NCBI RefSeq assembly: GCF_033118175.1
Contig: NC_083695.1
Location: 33,001,607-33,065,606, forward strand
Reading direction: 5' to 3'
Origin: Dama dama
Taxonomy: Eukaryota; Chordata; Mammalia; Artiodactyla; Cervidae
Length of the DNA stretch: 64,000 nucleotides
The notes under the pieces are model-generated. The model was not told where the DNA came from, searched no databases, and saw nothing but the letters and a program-made list of their open reading frames with translations. The translations under genes were made by a program, and so were the position numbers. Each line of letters begins with the position of its first letter. Position 1 is the first letter of the stretch. Below are positions 1 through 12,481 of the stretch, piece by piece.

Positions 1-199
1 AATATGTTAATATTACTTTTTAAAAGATAAAAATTAAAAAAAAAGATAAAAATTTTATATTCACATTTCAGAAAATTAGAAGACAGAGCATACAGATACA
101 GATTCACTCAAATTTTTCAAGCATTAATAAACACATTTTGTTTTATATTCTTTCAGGGTTTTGGCCTTATACATAATGATTTTGGGGTTTGTTTTAATC

Positions 200-600
200 A
201 TAGTGTACTTATTATTTTTATTTGTCCTTTTGAATGAATTATAACATCATAAACATTTTCCCATAGTGCTATGTCTTTATAACCATTGTTTTAATGGCTG
301 CATAGTACTAAGTCTAAAGATAAATCTTAATTTAATTACATGTTCCTCATTGTTGGATAAGTTTTTTAAAAATGTTTTTGCTTTTTTAACTAGCATGGAA
401 GTGAATATTTATTTATTTATTTTTTAAATTTTTAAAAAAATATTTTTTAAAATATTGTGATTACCACACTTGGTATTATTGCTTATCGGGTATATTCTCA
501 TAAATGGAATTCTTAGATAGGACAGTTTCATTTCTTAACACATATTAGCAAATGCTTTTCCAAAGAGAATGTACCAGTTTACATTGCCACCAGCAGGGGG
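200..600 (-). mobile_element. Old L1M fragment (3' region, antisense)
   Basis: The stretch resembles the antisense of the mammalian L1 ORF2-end/3' UTR region. The part near 480-600 recalls the widespread 'not enough bases to be sure of subfamily' L1M pattern that ends in a motif like CCACCAGCAG. Matching antisense L1-like sequence seems to resume after the BovB, near 1760-1860, so the BovB probably split one L1. The assignment rests on my memory of the consensus. Confidence 0.5.
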
Positions 601-649
601 TAAAACTGTCTGTTCCATTAAAGCATGTAGCATTATATATGTTTTCAAG

Positions 650-1696
650 TTGCTCTATGACTGTGTGGATCACAACAAACTGTGGAAAATTCTTCAAGAG
701 GTGGGAATACCAGACCACCTGACCTGCCTCCTGAGAAATCTGTATGCAGGTCAAGAAACAACAGTTAGAACTGGATGTGGAACAACAGACTGGTTCCAAA
801 TCTGGCAAGGAATACATCAAAGCTGTATATTGTCACCCTGCTTATTTAACTTATATGCAGAGTACCTCATGTGAAATGCTAGGCTGGATGAAGCACAAGC
901 TGGAATCAAGATTGCTGGGAGAAATATCAATAACATCCGATATGCAGATGACACCACCCTTGTGGCAGAAAGCCTTTTGATGAAAGAGCCTTTTAATAAA
1001 AGTGAAAGAGAAGAGTGAAAAGTTGACTTAAAGCTCAACATTCAAAAAATGAAGATCATTGCATCCAGTCCCATTGTTTCATGGCAAATAGATGGGGAAA
1101 CAATGGAAACAGTGACAGACTTCATTTTCTTGGGCTCCAAAATCACTGCAGATGGTGACTGCAGCCATGAAATCAAAAGATGCTTGCTCCTTGGAAGGAA
1201 AGCTATGACCAACCTAGACAGCATATTAAAATGCAGGGGCATTACTTTACCAAGAAAGGTTCCTATAGTCAAAGCTATGGTTTTTCCAGTAGTCATGTAC
1301 GGGTGTGAGAGTTGGACTGTGAAGAAAGCTGAGCACCAAAGAATTGAGGCTTTTGAACTGCAATGTTGGAGAAGACTCTTGAGAGTACCCTGGATTGCAA
1401 GGAGATCAAACCAATCAATCCCAAATGTTCATTGGAAGGACTGATCCTGAAGCTGAAACTCCAATACTTTGGCCCCCTGATGGGAAGAATTGACTCCTTG
1501 AGAAAGACCCTGATGCTGGGGAAGATTGAAGGTGGGAGGAGAAGGGGATGACAGAGGATGAGATGGTTGGATGACATCACCGACTCGATGGACATGAGTT
1601 TGAGTAAGCTCTGGGAGTTGGTGATATACAGGGAAGCCTGGCCTGCTGCAGTCCCGGGCTCACAAAGAGTTGGACACTACTGAGCAACTGAACTGA
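650..1696 (+). mobile_element. BovB (RTE-type) LINE, 5'-truncated, broken reverse transcriptase
   Basis: This is the 3' third of a BovB element. Frame-broken pieces of the RTE reverse transcriptase are visible, including a catalytic Y-A-D-D box at 941-952 and the C-terminal region encoded at 1049-1444. The element ends in the BovB tail with the 'gagttggacac...actgagcaactgaactga' pattern. Several frameshifts make it non-functional. BovB is a horizontally acquired LINE abundant in ruminants. Confidence 0.9.
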
Positions 1697-2212
1697 TGAT
1701 TAGGGAAAACATCATGTTGATTACTAGTTAAGCTGTGTATTTTCATATATTTGGCTCTAGTTTCAGAGTTCTAATTACTTCACATATTTTCCCAGTTCCA
1801 GTAATGTCAATTATTTTTTGAACAGACATTTTAACCCACCTAACTGGATTCATGTACTTCGTGTAGTCCTTCAGAGATGTGGCAGTTTATGATTAAGCAT
1901 AAATAAATAAACACATACATATTCTCAATGATGAATTTCTTTTTTTCCCTCACTGTGCTCAATGATGCCTTCAAATTAATTACTCTAGAGAAGGGGTTAT
2001 ACTTTTATGTTTGCACTCCATGTTTTTATCCAAGTGTATTATGAAATGAAATATAGGAGCAATCCTGATAATTTAAAAAAAAAAACTAGAAATTTTCTTC
2101 AAATCTAGAAGCTTAAATGATAGATTATTTGTGATTTTTTCCCATATGTTTAAGTAATAGTTTTAAAAGTCTGAGAATTTATAGTTGAATTGTGAATCTT
2201 TTTTCCCTGTAG

Positions 2213-2283
2213 GTTGGAAAAGAGACTGTTCAAACCACTGAGGATCAGATTTTGAAGAGAGATATGCCACCAGCATTTATTAA
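2213..2283 (+). CDS. VCL: VCL exon 2 (residues 57-80, head domain D1)
   Basis: The exon encodes VGKETVQTTEDQILKRDMPP, then AFI and the first two bases of the next Lys codon. That is 23 full codons plus two nucleotides. The acceptor is a T-rich tract ending ccctgtag and the donor is gtaagta, close to consensus. The segment belongs to the first four-helix bundles of D1, the domain whose opening by talin vinculin-binding sites activates the protein. Exon 2 is isolated: exon 3 lies 23.9 kb downstream. The split Lys codon (AA|G) joins correctly to exon 3. The peptide is identical to the human sequence as I remember it. Confidence 0.97.
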
Positions 2284-2799
2284 GTAAGTAATTAAACATT
2301 CTTCTATTGCTAAGCAGAATAGTCTTTTTGTTAGGAAAGGAAAAATAGTGATTGTAGCAGGAAATTTTAAAATATAAAGCTCTGTTTACAGTTGAAATTT
2401 CAGTTTTTCATTTTTCAACACTCAAGTTTTCTACTGTTGATTTTATTAATTGGTGTTAAATATTTTTGACATAATTTTTAACCAAACTATGATTTCTGAA
2501 TTTTGTTTTTCAGAGTGGAAATTATTTAGAAACATTCTGATCTTAGCATGCATGAGTCTGGATTATGTACTAAATACTTTTGCTCAGAAATAACAGTAGA
2601 TACAAACTTAAAAAAAATATTGTAACATATTTCAGTAGCATTTTAAATTTAAATTTTTAAACATTTTGACCTACCCTATCTAAAGTAAGCAGAGTTACTA
2701 ACTTTTGATTAGTTAAAGCTTCTTTATGACAGTCAAGTCCTAAGTAAAAGTAAAGGTTGATGCATAAGACAAAATGACTCTACAAGTCATTAAGAATAA

Positions 2800-3820
2800 G
2801 ATGACTATTCAGTTAAAGAATAAAAGAGGCAAAGAATTTGAATAGGCAATTCAAACGAGAGGAAATCCAAATAGCCAGTAAACCTATGAGAAAGTGCTGT
2901 ATGTCATTAGTCACCAGAAAAGTACAAATTGTTCTATTATAAGCTCCTAAATTAAGAAGTCTGATGTTGTCAGTTGTTGGTGTGGATGTGGAGTAACTAG
3001 AACACCTGTATGCTGCTGTTGGGAATGTAAATTGGTACAACCACTTTGAGAAACAATGTGTTATTAGTAAAGCAGAAGATAGGCAATTTCACTGCCTCCC
3101 AGTATGTTCCCTAAAGAAACTTATACCCTTGTACACTAGGATCTATATACAAGAATACTGATATCAACACTGTTCGTGATATCTTGTCTATCTACATTGG
3201 AATGGATAAAAACAATCATGGTATAGTCATCAGTTGAATATTAGTAGTAAAAAGGAGTGAGAATATCTCATTTTAAAGTGGTCAATTTTATGAATTAAAA
3301 GAAAGAATGAATCTCAAAAATAATTAGGGAAGTGAATGATAGAGATATAGATATATAGGTGGTTGTTGTTGTTCAGTCGCTAAGTCCTGTCCAACTTTTG
3401 GTGACCTCATGGACTGCAGCATGCCAGGCTTCCCTGTCCTTCATATCTTCCAGAGTTTGCTCAAATTCATGTCCATTGAGTTGGTGATGCTATCTAACCA
3501 CCTCAACATATGTTGTATAGTCCATTTATTTAAAGTTCAAAACCATGTAGAAATAAATTGTGTTGTTTAAGGATGCCTGTAAGGTAAAAAGATAAAGGTG
3601 AACAAAGAAATAACACAGAAGTCTGAGTAGTAGTGTTTCGAGGATGAAAAAGGAGGGCTATATCAGGGAGAGGAATGCAGGGGCTTCTAAAGTGTTAATA
3701 ATGTTCTATTTCTTGATTTAACTGTTCAGTTACCTGAGTGGTTATTTTGTAATTATACATAGGCTTTTGAAATTTTCTGTATCTATATGATGTATCACAA
3801 TTCAAAATAAAGCAAAAAGT
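2800..3820 (+). mobile_element. Old L1M 3' end, split by a BovB fragment
   Basis: From 2800 to about 3330 the sequence has the L1M ORF2-end/3' UTR pattern (wording like 'ggatgtggagtaactagaac...gctgttgggaatgtaaattggtac'). It resumes at about 3510-3820 with the typical L1 3' UTR phrases around 'aatgttctatttcttgattta' and ends near an A-rich segment. A 150-base antisense BovB tail sits between the halves. Confidence 0.7.
3360..3510 (-). mobile_element. BovB 3'-end fragment, antisense
   Basis: The block begins with the reverse complement of the BovB tail (gttcagtcgctaagt...) and runs about 150 bases into the element. It is strongly 5'-truncated and interrupts the L1M described above. Confidence 0.85.
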
Positions 3821-4399
3821 ATTCCTTTATTTTTATCTTCCTTATGTTCTATTATTTTCATTGAGCAGATGCAAAATTTCACCCATATTGGTGCCTTATT
3901 TCTGACTTACTTGAGTGGGTGCTTCTGCAGAACTATGTTTTTGTTAATTCTGCAGAGTGTTCATGTGTTAGGAAGTAAGGTACCAGAAGCATCTGTTTTT
4001 TGCAGTCTGTTTTGTGGGAGTATCTTTTCAAACTTGCCTTCCTTGAGCTTGGTGGCCTCCTAGGTTTCTTCCAGGTCTAACCAGTATGAGCCTACTTTTT
4101 GTGCCATTTCATCATCATGGTAGTAATTAAGAGTCCAATGGTGGCAGTTAAATGTATTATAATTAAACTTGCGTTTACTTTATAATAAAAACACAACTCT
4201 AGCTTACACGCATTTATCCCTCACCCCCAGAAGGTACAGAACATGGTGAGATAGTGTATAGGGAGATTCAATATCTGATAAGTTGGACTTGATGAACCTA
4301 TAAAAAGTTCCTTTCAACCCTTCACATTCAAGTCTATGAATATCATTTGATTGGTAAATGAATTTCTTCAGGAAACTGATTTCTGCTTGTTCCCAGAAG

Positions 4400-4590
4400 T
4401 CAGTCTGTAAAGAATCTGCCTGCAGTGTAGGAGACCCAGGTTCAATCCCTGGGTCGGGAAGATCCCCTGGAGAAGGAAATGGCAATCCACTCCAGTATCT
4501 TTGCTTGGAAAATCCGATGGACAGGGGATCCTGGTGGGCTGCAGTCCACCGGGTTGCAAAGAGTTGGGCACGACTGAGCAACTAACAGTT
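4400..4590 (+). mobile_element. Bov-tA SINE
   Basis: It carries the tRNA-like head 'aagaatctgcctgcagt...ggttcaatccctgggt', followed by the BovB-derived tail ending 'gagttgggcacgactgagca'. Bov-tA elements are tRNA/BovB chimeras mobilised by BovB. Confidence 0.9.
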
Positions 4591-4819
4591 CACACTTCAC
4601 TTCCAGAGATAAACTTTTGAAATATGCTGTGTGCTATCTCACAGGCTTCCTTGGGGACTTAGAAAAATTAAGGAGTACCCTAGTTGTGATGACATTCTCA
4701 AAAGAGTGGGTAACTTTAAAACAAAACAAAACTTCATTAATCACCCTTGGTGGTAACTAGGTCCCCAGCCCCTTACTCTGGTAATGGAAAATTTAAAGAG
4801 TTAAGGATTTATCCTATCT

Positions 4820-5390
4820 TTTCAGAGCTTCCTCAAAAAATTGAAAATAGAACTATCACATTATCCAGCAATTCAACTTCTGGGTATTTATGTTAAGGAA
4901 ACAAAATTACTCATCTTGAAAATCTGTCTGCACCCCATGTGCATTGCAGCACTGTTTACAATAGTCAAGATATGGAAACAATCTAGGTGTTCATCAATGG
5001 GTGAATTGATAGAGAAGATGTGAGATATATATTATTCAGCCATAGAAAAGAAGAAAAGTCTGCTGTTTGTAACAACATGGATGGACCCTGAAGGCTTATG
5101 CTAAGTGAAATAAGTCAAAGAAAGGCAAATATTGTATGATTTATATGTGGAATATTTTGAAAAATGAATTCGTAGGTATAGAGAACAGATGGGTGGTTGT
5201 CAGAGGTGGGGAGGTGGAGGGATGTGTCAAAAAGCACTGACTTCTAGTTATAAAATAAATAAGTCCTGGAGATATAATGTAGAGCATGGTGAATATAGTT
5301 AATAATACTGTATTGTATATTTGAAAGTTGCTAAGAGTAGATCTTAAAAGTTCTCATCAAAAGAGAAAAAAAATTATAACTATCCTTTCT
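4820..5390 (+). mobile_element. L1M 3' end (sense)
   Basis: The sequence follows the classic L1 3' terminal pattern: 'ctgggtattta', then 'gcactgtttacaatagtcaagatatgg', then 'tgttcatcaatgggtgaat', then 'aacatggatggaccctg'. It finishes near an A-rich end at about 5365-5375. ORF2 is degraded. Confidence 0.85.
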
Positions 5391-5399
5391 CTCCAGTGT

Positions 5400-7260
5400 G
5401 TACTTTATTTCACAGTAACCTAATAGCCCTAATTGATGAGGGGAATTCTAACCAATAAATGTGGAATAAGTGACAAATTAGAAGTCATCTTTATGTAACA
5501 TTTAATGAAACCATTGATTTAGGAAAGGGTCATCTGTGGATGAAACCATCTGGTTTTAACCTTTATCATACTATGGGGGGAATTCCTTGGTTTCCTTGAG
5601 GAGTTGGGAGAAAACATTGTGTTATGACCAACTGAAATAATTACTGAGCAGTTTTTTAAAAGTACATGTCTTAATATGCCACACTCTGAAATGTTACCTG
5701 AAAATAACCTGGTGTACAGAAATAATATGACTGTGGTTATCAACCAGATATGGAGAAAAATAAATATTCTGTAGTTTAAAACATCAGGCCTCTTTATGCT
5801 TTTCTTTTGAATGCAAAATGAAGCAAAAAATAGCTTTAGTAGATGCCTTGACTAGGATGGGGAGGGGACAGAGCGGGAAACAGATGGAAGCAATTAATGA
5901 CATCCTTGGAACTGTTGAGTAGGACATTCTTTTGGGCTGTTTGGTTGATGTTTGGAAGTTTCCAGGGCATGATAGACTGGAGCTTCCTCTGCCTACACTT
6001 TCACAAGAATTTCTAAATAGTGTCTGCTTTGGGAACACTAAAAAATAAGTTTAAAAATTTATTCTTAGATCAGTCTCCTCTAGATTGTTAAAATGTCAGG
6101 GCTGAAGAAAACAGAAGACTGATGATCTATACATGGATTTATACCTAAACAATCAGATGTAGATGTAGAGATGTTTTTAGGGAAAGATATGTCATTTTCA
6201 GATTCTTTGACTTTATCAGCTTTTGGGGGGGGGTCTCAAAATCAAATCATAGTCTATTTGTGTAACTGACAATTAAAGGGGCATGCTGGAATGTCATAGA
6301 ATGTTTTAGTATCAGTTAAAGATTATACATTTGGGTTGTAACTGTTGGTAAGGGACTTCTAATGCTTGGCAATTTGTTGTTATAAAACTGAGGACCATTT
6401 TAATATAGAACAAGATTTGCGTTGTCACAGGAAGACTTGCTCTTGGGTGGAGCAAAAGTTATCTGATCCCTGACTGCACTGGCAGATAGAGTTTACAATT
6501 TACTAATTTTACCGAAGATTGCATTAATAGCCACACTGTTGCACAAGAGGTGTAGGGTTGCATGATGATTGCCATAGAAACTGTGATCTTCATAGACTTC
6601 AGAAGTGCCATGGTCATGCTATACTGTTAAAATATTGGTTAGACTCACCCTATAAGAAGTCATTTGTTCCTTTAGAGTCTGGCAGCAAGAGATTCAGCTG
6701 CCGTACTCCATGTCTGTATTTTGTGTCATCGTCATCAATCATTGTTATCAGGCAGTGGCAGCAGTGATAATATTTATGTGCAATTGATTGATTAATGGGC
6801 TAGACACACTAATTGGTTAATTGAGTATTTACTGATGACTTTTTAATGTGTGTAGCGTACTAAGTGCTACATAGAATAGCACTTTTTATCATTCTTATTA
6901 TGAATGATCACTTGTAAGATGTATTACAAATTATTTATTAACAGTGATAAAGTGCCAAAGTTTGCAAGTGCTTGGTTTTTTTTCAATGTAAATTGATCAT
7001 ATTCAAGATCACATATATAATAACACGCCTCTCATTCCAACTCACTAGGTTTCGGTTTTTTCCCTTTACCTTTTATTGAAGTATAATATTTTCACCAACT
7101 TTTTATTATGCTTTCTTTAGTGGGGGAGAAATTAGTGGAAATATGGATATTGTGGCTGAAAACTGCATAATTCCAGGTATACCCAAGGGGGTAGGTCATA
7201 TATGAGAGTTTTATTCTTCTGTGTATCATGGAGTAAATAAGGTGACCTGCTATTACAGAA
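5400..7260. other. Intronic sequence with no recognised feature
   Basis: AT-rich single-copy-looking intron 2 DNA. A run of nine or ten G lies near 6224-6233. I see no repeat family, exon or structured RNA. Confidence 0.6.
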
Positions 7261-7264
7261 AGAT

Positions 7265-7492
7265 TTTTTATTTCCTTTTTTAATATTTATTTATTTTGGC
7301 TGTACTGGGTCTTTGTTGTAGCACATGGACTTTCTCTAGTTGGTGGTGTGAGGGCTCTCCAGTTGCTGACCATGGGCTTAGTTGCCCCGAGACATGCAGG
7401 ATCTTAGTTCCCTGACCAGGGATTGAACCTGTATCTTCTGCATTAGAAGGTGGATTCCTAATCACTGGACCACTAGGAAAGTCCCTGCAAAG
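7265..7492 (-). mobile_element. CHR SINE, antisense
   Basis: It starts with a T-rich tail and 'tttattttggctg', passes through 'gatcttagttccctgaccagggattgaacc', and ends 'accactaggaaagtccct'. This is the reverse complement of the tRNA-Glu-derived CHR SINE of ruminants, hippos and whales. Confidence 0.88.
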
Positions 7493-7507
7493 AGGTTTTT
7501 GAGAAAA

Positions 7508-7845
7508 TGCTGTCAGTTCAGTTCAGTCCCTCCGTCGTGTCCGACTCTTTGCGACCCCATGAATGGCAGCACGCCAGGCCTCCCTGTCCGTCATCAGCTC
7601 CCGGAGCTTACTCAAACTCATGTCCATCGAGTTGGTGATGCCATTCAGCCATCTCATCCTCTATCATCCCCTTCTCCTCCTGCCCCCAATCCTTCCCAGC
7701 ATTAGGGTCTTTTCCAATGAGTCAACTCTTCGCATGAGGTAGCCAAAGTACCGGAGTTTCAGCTTCAGCATCAGTCCTTCCAATGAACACCCAGGACTGA
7801 CCTTCTTTAGGATGGACTGGTTGGATCTTCTTGCTTTAAGAAGTT
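7508..7845 (-). mobile_element. BovB 3'-end fragment, antisense
   Basis: About 340 bases of BovB tail in reverse orientation, beginning 'cagttcagttcagtccctccg' and reaching 'gatggactggttggatctt'. It directly abuts the CHR SINE on its left. Confidence 0.9.
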
Positions 7846-9630
7846 TAAAATTGAAGAGCTATAAAACAGACTGATTCAACTGTAATAGAAGTTCTGAGTA
7901 GTGCTATCATTTTAGGTAGAAACGGTAGGAAGACGTTTCATGTAGGAAGTGGGACTTTGGAGGATGGAGGGAGGGGAAAAAGGAGCATACTGGAAATGGG
8001 GACAGGTGTGGTGAGAAAGGAAAATACTCCAGGTGAAATGAATAGCATGAGTCAGTCATGGGGGCTGTGAGGAAAGGAAGTCACAGTGGGAGTGATGGGA
8101 ACTAAGCTTGGGTAGCTGGGTCACATGATGCAGCCCTTGGAGGCCAGGTGGAGGAGCTTGAGTTGGGTGCAGGGAAACTTTGCACTTCTTGAGCAGTAAG
8201 TAGAATGACAAGATGAAGGTGTTTTTTCAGGAAGATTCATAGCCGATACAAGGTGAATAATAGGTAGGTGTTAGTGAAGGAGAGTAAGCTGTATGTCAAA
8301 ATGACCAGATTCATTTCTGTCAGCATGGATTTGCTTCAGGTTGATTTCTTATAGGTAACAAAATGTTTATGGCAAACTATTTTATTTGCCTCAGAAAAAT
8401 TGCTGTTGCAGTATACAGTGGAATTTCATTCTTATTTTTGCAATGGAGCAGAAGTGGATAAGGAAGGCAGTTCTTGACTCTTATCCAGGGGTGTTCAGTG
8501 TCTGAGTATGTAAAAAAGTGTCACTTGTGAGGTGGTCTTGTGAACTTATTTAAAAGGGCATAATGCCTTTTGTCTGTTGGCAGGCAAATGACAGTTTCAT
8601 TTAGAGCTGGGAAGTGTTGCCACTCTGTCTCAGTGCTGCTCTGAACAGTCTGCTTGAAATCATCACAACTTGGATTGAGTCACTAGTTTGGACTACTTTT
8701 GAAACATATTGTAATGTTTATGCCTATCAAATAAAAGAATGTTCCTAAAATACTTTGTAAAAGGGTATATGTAGTATTGGAAATGCACAGAATGGCCATT
8801 AGTCATATTTCCTAGGAAATTGTCTTGTTTTAATCCTTAAACTTCATTAGTTAAGCACAGTTAAAGTCTGTATTTGATATAATTTTATCTTGACTGATAT
8901 TCATGTACAAAGAAGAACTTTCTAAAGGATTTAAACATGCTTACACTTAATTTAGGTCTCTTCTGACCAAAAGTAGTAGTGATGTATTTTTAGATCACAA
9001 GCCCTCATATTTAGCTTTTGTCATTGCTTTGATCTTGAGCACTCTGAATAATTTGTGACGAAATCTGAATTTTCAAACACTCTTCTTGGTGAAAGTGGCC
9101 AGCACATCTTTTTAAAGTATTAATTCTTTGATTAATACTCAGTGCACTTTGCTTCTCTGGGGCTAATGTGTGATTCTAATTTTTTTTTTTTCCAAGTTTT
9201 TTTGTGATCCTTCCCATTGTTGCTTTAGGAGACTTTTGTCACTTAACATAGATGACCAAGTAGCTGTGAGATAATCATTCACATCTGCCAGCTGATTTGT
9301 TGCACCTTTGACCTAGAGCAAGCACTCAGACTTTAAATAGTTCACCTTTGAACTTGCCATATTAAACATAGTTGAGTACTACTTGTTTTTCATAGACTTT
9401 CTCAAACAAAAGTGATTTAAGTTTTGAGTCTTCTCAGTTAGTGAACTCTGAGTATTTTATTAACTCGTGGGAGAGTTCTAAACATGTTGGCAGGGATTTA
9501 ACCCTTATTTTACTTTGTATATGTTAATAATTAAGAAGTAAACAAATAATACTTAAAACATGTGATACTTTGGTTTCCATTGCCAACAGACTAGTCATAG
9601 TAACATGATTGAAACTCAAGGGGCCAAGGG
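7846..9630. other. Intronic sequence with no recognised feature
   Basis: No clear repeat or gene. The purine-rich stretch at about 7960-8270 has the look of an old degraded transposon, but I cannot name it. A short T run lies near 9180. Confidence 0.5.
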
Positions 9631-9634
9631 AACT

Positions 9635-9830
9635 CACATTTATTGAGTATGTATTATTGGGTGAGGTACTTATATATTTTTATTTTCTCATGTAATTCTG
9701 AGAACACCAACTTCAAAGTATTAATACATTCATTTTATAGATAAGAAAACTAAGGTTTGACAAACATTAACTCACCCAAGTTTGCTCATGTAAATGGAAG
9801 AACATGTTTCCTATTGATGGTCTTGTGGTG
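9635..9830 (+). mobile_element. MIR SINE, degraded
   Basis: The layout matches MIR: 'attttctcatgtaattctgagaacacc', then 'cattttatagataagaaaactaagg', then 'tcacccaagtttgctcatgtaaatgg'. It is old and diverged. Confidence 0.65.
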
Positions 9831-9912
9831 TCCAAGTGCATGTTCTTTCCATAATCTGACTTCCAAGAAGTCATGTAGTCCACCCCTCTCTTTTTCAGGC
9901 AGTAATAGCTTT

Positions 9913-10140
9913 ACGGGCTCTCCTGGTGGCTCAGATGGTAAAGAATCTGCCTGCAATGCAGGAGACTCTGGTTGGATCCCTGGGTGGGGAAGATCTCCTG
10001 GAAAAGGGAATGACTACCCACTCTAGTATTCTTGCCTGGAGAACCATGGACAGAGGAGCCTGGCAAGCTATAGTCCAGGGGTCACAAAGTTTGGGGTCCC
10101 AAAAAGTCAGACACGACTGAGTGACTTTCACATTTTCCTT
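9913..10140 (+). mobile_element. Bov-tA SINE
   Basis: The head 'gggctctcctggtggctcag' is followed by the tRNA-like and BovB-like parts and the tail 'cagacacgactgagtgactttc', which runs into a T-rich stretch at 10137-10150. Confidence 0.9.
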
Positions 10141-10784
10141 TTTTTTTTTTAAATTAACTTTATACCACTCTGAGGACAACTATTTACAGTTTTCCTAAGT
10201 ATTTCCAAAGGAGGAATTTTACAGATTTAATTTTTGATGTACTGCACACACAGTTCTTAACCTATATAGAAGTTAAAGTCATAATATTTTAAAATTAAAA
10301 AGAATCATAGAGATTATTTAATCCAACTGCTTTATTATATAGATGAATTGAGGCCACTGGCTGCCCCAATACTACCCTGCAGAAACAGAAACACTAAAAG
10401 TAATTAGTGACCAGACTTCCCTTAATTATTACCTTCGCTATTGCTATAAAGGTCCATTCTCAAATTAAGACATTCGCAAAATTAGCTTTTTTTTTCTCCA
10501 TCTACTTAAAATCTTTATTGTTCTTTTCTTAGTAGATGCAAGAGAACCTTATAAAAATAGTTCTATTTCTGTTATGGGCAATATGCATAAAAACGAGACA
10601 AGATTTATTTATAAAATAATATTCAGAAACTATATCTGGAGGATAATTGCTTTGTGTATTTTTTGTGCTACAAAATAAAATGCCTTTGAAATGCATATAT
10701 AAATAATGTAAATAAATTTTAGCTATGGAAAATAAATAAAATTCCAACATTAACAATTGAAAAAAAATAGCTCTATTTCTTGAG

Positions 10785-10975
10785 TACCTTTTATGAGCTG
10801 GTACTTTGTTTTGTTATTTAATCCACCTCATCTTGCAGATGAGGAAGCTGAGACTCAAGAGTAGTTCCCAGTAATTTGTTGAAAGTTACCCAGTACATAA
10901 ATGGCAGAGTTAAGATTCAAACCCTAAACTATCTGACTCCCAGGCTTGTACTCAATCTAGCATGCTAAGACTGTT
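10785..10975 (+). mobile_element. MIR SINE
   Basis: The MIR core is visible: 'gcagatgaggaagctgagac', then 'acccagtacataaatggcagagttaagattc', then 'ctgactcccaggcttgtactcaatc'. This is a good match to the mammal-wide consensus as I remember it. Confidence 0.75.
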
Positions 10976-11365
10976 TCTTGCTCTTCCTTATAAGAATCTC
11001 TCCTCATAACATATTAGTTATTGTCAGGCTTAAATGAGTGAGAATATGTAATAATACCTGAAAAAATTTTTTTCATGATTATTAGCTTCCTTCTTGAACT
11101 TCTCGATCTTTTTTTCTCAATCATTTTCTCCAAATAAACTCAGTTACTTTTTAAGCTTTTTTCATAGAAGAGTCTCCTCTAGTTTATTCCCTTGTAGTAA
11201 TACCTTTTTTAAAAATAAAAGTCATGATTGCTTGTTTTTATTTAATACTTTTTCTGTATCTGCTAAGATAATCATGCAGTTTTTATCCTTTGCTCTGTAA
11301 GATGGTCTTTGGTCTACTCCATAAATATCAGTTTTTCCGATGGTGACCTGTATATGCATTTCTTC

Positions 11366-11484
11366 TTCTTTTTTGGCCACTCTGCATGACTTGCTGGATC
11401 TTAGTTCCCCGGCCAGGAATCAAACCTAGGCCCCAGCAGTCAAAGTATGAAGTCCTAATCACTGGACCCCCAGGGAATTATCCC
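11366..11484 (-). mobile_element. CHR SINE, antisense
   Basis: Reverse CHR: 'ttttttggccactctgcatg', then 'ttagttccccggccaggaatcaaacc', then 'aatcactggacccccaggga'. Short flanking repeats of 'tgcatttct' (near 11355 and 11491) look like its target-site duplication within the L1M. Confidence 0.85.
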
Positions 11485-12157
11485 ACCTGTGCATTTCTGA
11501 GATAAACACTATGTGATTGTGATTTAGAAAAGAAATTGCAGTGCTAAATTCAACTTTAATATTTTTAAAAGGCTTTGCTTCTTAGTTCATGAGGGGTCTT
11601 GATCTGTAATTTTCTTTTGTTATTCTATTTCTTACCCTGTTTGTTATCAAGGTTATTTTAGTCTCATAAAATAAGATTTCTAGTCTTTGAAACATTTTAT
11701 ATAACAAAAGGATTGTCTATTCTTGAAAGTTTGGCAAAACTTGCTTCTAAAACTTTCTCTGGGTCTGGTGTCCTTTAGAGGAAGAAATTGGATTACTCTT
11801 TCAGATTCCTTTTATTATCTAACTCAGGTTTTAAATTCATTTTGAGTTAGCTTTAACAATCTGATTCTTTTGTAAGAAATTGTCCATTACGTCTATCCTT
11901 TTTTGTTCAGTATTGTTTACTTCTGCTTTTTTTCTTATCACTCTTATGGGGGGGATTTATATTTTATCATTTTTTCCCAAAGTCTTTTTCATTAAATTCT
12001 GCTCTTATATTAATTATTTAGTTAAGTTTATTATATGAATATCTTATTTTCAATATTCTGTCTTTATGTTCAGTATTTCTTATTTTTAATAAATATATTT
12101 TGAGCTCTCAGTTTTGCTCTAAGTCTGACTACAAGTTTGTAAACAGCTTATAGGTAC

Positions 12158-12380
12158 TTCTGCTGCTGCTGCTGCTGCGTCGCTTCAGTCGTGTCCGACT
12201 CTGTGCAACCCCATAGACAGCAGCCCACCAGGCTCCCCCGTCCCTGGGATTCTCCAGGCCAGAATACTGGAGGGGGTAGCCTTTCCCTTCTCCAGGGGTT
12301 GTTCCCAACCCAGGGATCGAACCCAGGTCTCCCACATTGCAGGCGGATTCTTGACCAACTGAGCCACAAGGGAAGCCCGC
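12158..12380 (-). mobile_element. Bov-tA/Bov-A2-type SINE, antisense, with (GCT)n tail
   Basis: It begins with a trinucleotide run, (CTG)n, at 12160-12178, which is the 3' tail of the SINE on the opposite strand. The BovB-like part and the tRNA-like part ending 'gagccacaagggaagccc' follow. It lies inside the antisense L1M. Confidence 0.9.
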
Positions 12381-12481
12381 TTCTATATAGTAGTTCAGCC
12401 CTAACTATTTTGTAATTTTGATGTGAATTCCTCTTACATATGTGTATTATTTAGTAGTACATTTAAAAATTCTTTTTACTA

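Larger units (their letters stand above)
1..2212 (+). other. VCL: VCL intron 1, 3' end
   Basis: AT-rich intronic sequence ending in a pyrimidine tract and TAG just before exon 2. It holds an old L1 fragment split by a 5'-truncated BovB. Nothing recognisable lies between about 1790 and 2212 apart from short A and T runs. Confidence 0.9.

Noticed and set aside
4358..4585. Recurrent small frames with 'SGRSPGEGNGNPLQYSCLENP'-like translations (also at 12129, 31792, 56375 and others)
   Set aside because: All lie inside Bov-tA SINEs and repeat the same nucleotide consensus. They are not a gene family.
7265..7492. tRNA-like sequences as functional tRNA genes
   Set aside because: The tRNA-like parts belong to CHR and Bov-tA SINEs. 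They have diverged boxes and no intact cloverleaf, so they are not tRNA genes.
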